Source: Acanthamoeba lenticulata (Eukaryota > Discosea > Longamoebia > Acanthamoebidae). Taken from it: DNA of 11,241 nt. The position numbers and the translations under genes were made by a program. Location: the NCBI GenBank assembly GCA_002179805.1, contig NAVB01003661.1, positions 1 to 11,241 on the forward strand, read 5' to 3'. Positions 10,945 through 11,241 of the stretch are shown here, one piece after another. Within the stretch, counting starts at the first letter, position 1. Every line of letters begins with the position of its first letter. The notes under the pieces were generated by a model. The model was not told the DNA's origin and did not search any database. It saw nothing but the letters and a program-made list of their open reading frames with translations.

Positions 10945-10999
10945 AACGGAGTCCGCATAAACGGACCGTGTCTCATAGTTTGTCTTGCGTTCGATCACG

Positions 11000-11241
11000 A
11001 TGCAGGACAGTGTGCAGCCGGAGCTTGTTGCGATTCTAGATGCTGGCTCGCAGTACGGCAAGCTCATCGACAGACGCCTGCGGGAGCTGAACATCGCCAC
11101 TGTGCTTCTTCCGTTGGACACGCCCGTGGAAAGATTGGCACACTTTAAAGCCCTCATCATCTCCGGCGGACCGGACAGCGTCTACTCCCCGACTGCGCCG
11201 GCCTTTGACCCGCGGCTGTTCGTCTACGAGTTTGCCTCCTC
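11000..11241 (+). CDS. GMPS: GMP synthase (glutamine-hydrolysing), N-terminal part, runs off the window
   Basis: GMP synthase converts XMP to GMP in the cytosol, using glutamine and ATP; it is the last step of guanine nucleotide synthesis. The visible 80 codons are the start of its class I glutamine amidotransferase domain: ILDAGSQYGKLIDRRLREL, then a hydrophobic strand, then IISGGPDSVYSPTAPAFDPRLF. These match the animal-type enzyme (ILDAGAQYGK and IISGGPNSVYAEDAPWFDP in human). The catalytic Cys and the ATP-pyrophosphatase domain lie beyond the edge. ATG 11000 is preceded by an in-frame TAG, which supports the start. After residue 74 the sequence stops resembling the family, so an intron may begin at GTCTAC (11222). 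If so, the final 20 bases are intronic. Confidence 0.93.
   Translation, partial: MQDSVQPELVAILDAGSQYGKLIDRRLRELNIATVLLPLDTPVERLAHFKALIISGGPDSVYSPTAPAFDPRLFVYEFAS

Overview
The window looks like nuclear DNA of a GC-rich, intron-rich protist. Every protein gene is split by short introns of about 50 to 115 bases. Donors are mostly GTACGT, GTGCGC or GTGAGT-like, and there are no bacterial operons or ribosome binding sites. The GC-rich exons, dense short introns, an apparent minor-spliceosome (U12) intron, and leucine-rich-repeat and RecQ genes packed between tRNAs would suit an Acanthamoeba-like amoebozoan. That assignment is inference from style, not from a search.

Layout: (1) 1-3146, minus strand: a RecQ-family DNA helicase in 14 exons within the window, with its 3' end beyond the left edge. 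(2) 3339-4651, minus: a 291-residue RGG plus two-RRM RNA-binding protein in six exons, one of them only 8 nt. (3) 4652-5024: a divergent intergenic region. (4) 5025-7726, plus: a leucine-rich-repeat (LRR) protein of about 555 residues in 16 exons. (5) 7768-7841, plus: a tRNA-like gene with anticodon TTG but a bacterial or organellar style body. (6) 7860-10526, minus: a second LRR protein of about 629 residues in 11 exons, paralogous to the first and tail-to-tail with it. (7) 10823-10894, minus: tRNA-Arg(CCT) with a Pol III terminator. (8) 11000 to the right edge, plus: the start of GMP synthase.

All splice models were built by hand from reading frame, splice-site sequence and family conservation, and the exon lengths sum to consistent phases. 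The most notable signals are in splicing. An AT-AC intron with a near-perfect U12 branch point restores the RecQ motif LTATAT exactly. Two GC-AG introns occur. An 8-nt microexon completes the RNP1 motif of an RRM. The other notable points are the inverted LRR gene pair, whose C-terminal helical domain I cannot name, and the odd tRNA between the two genes.

The genes do not form one pathway. They are neighbouring housekeeping (helicase, GMP synthase, tRNA, RNA-binding protein) and scaffold-type (LRR) genes in a compact genome. I see no mobile element, CRISPR array or virus-derived gene.
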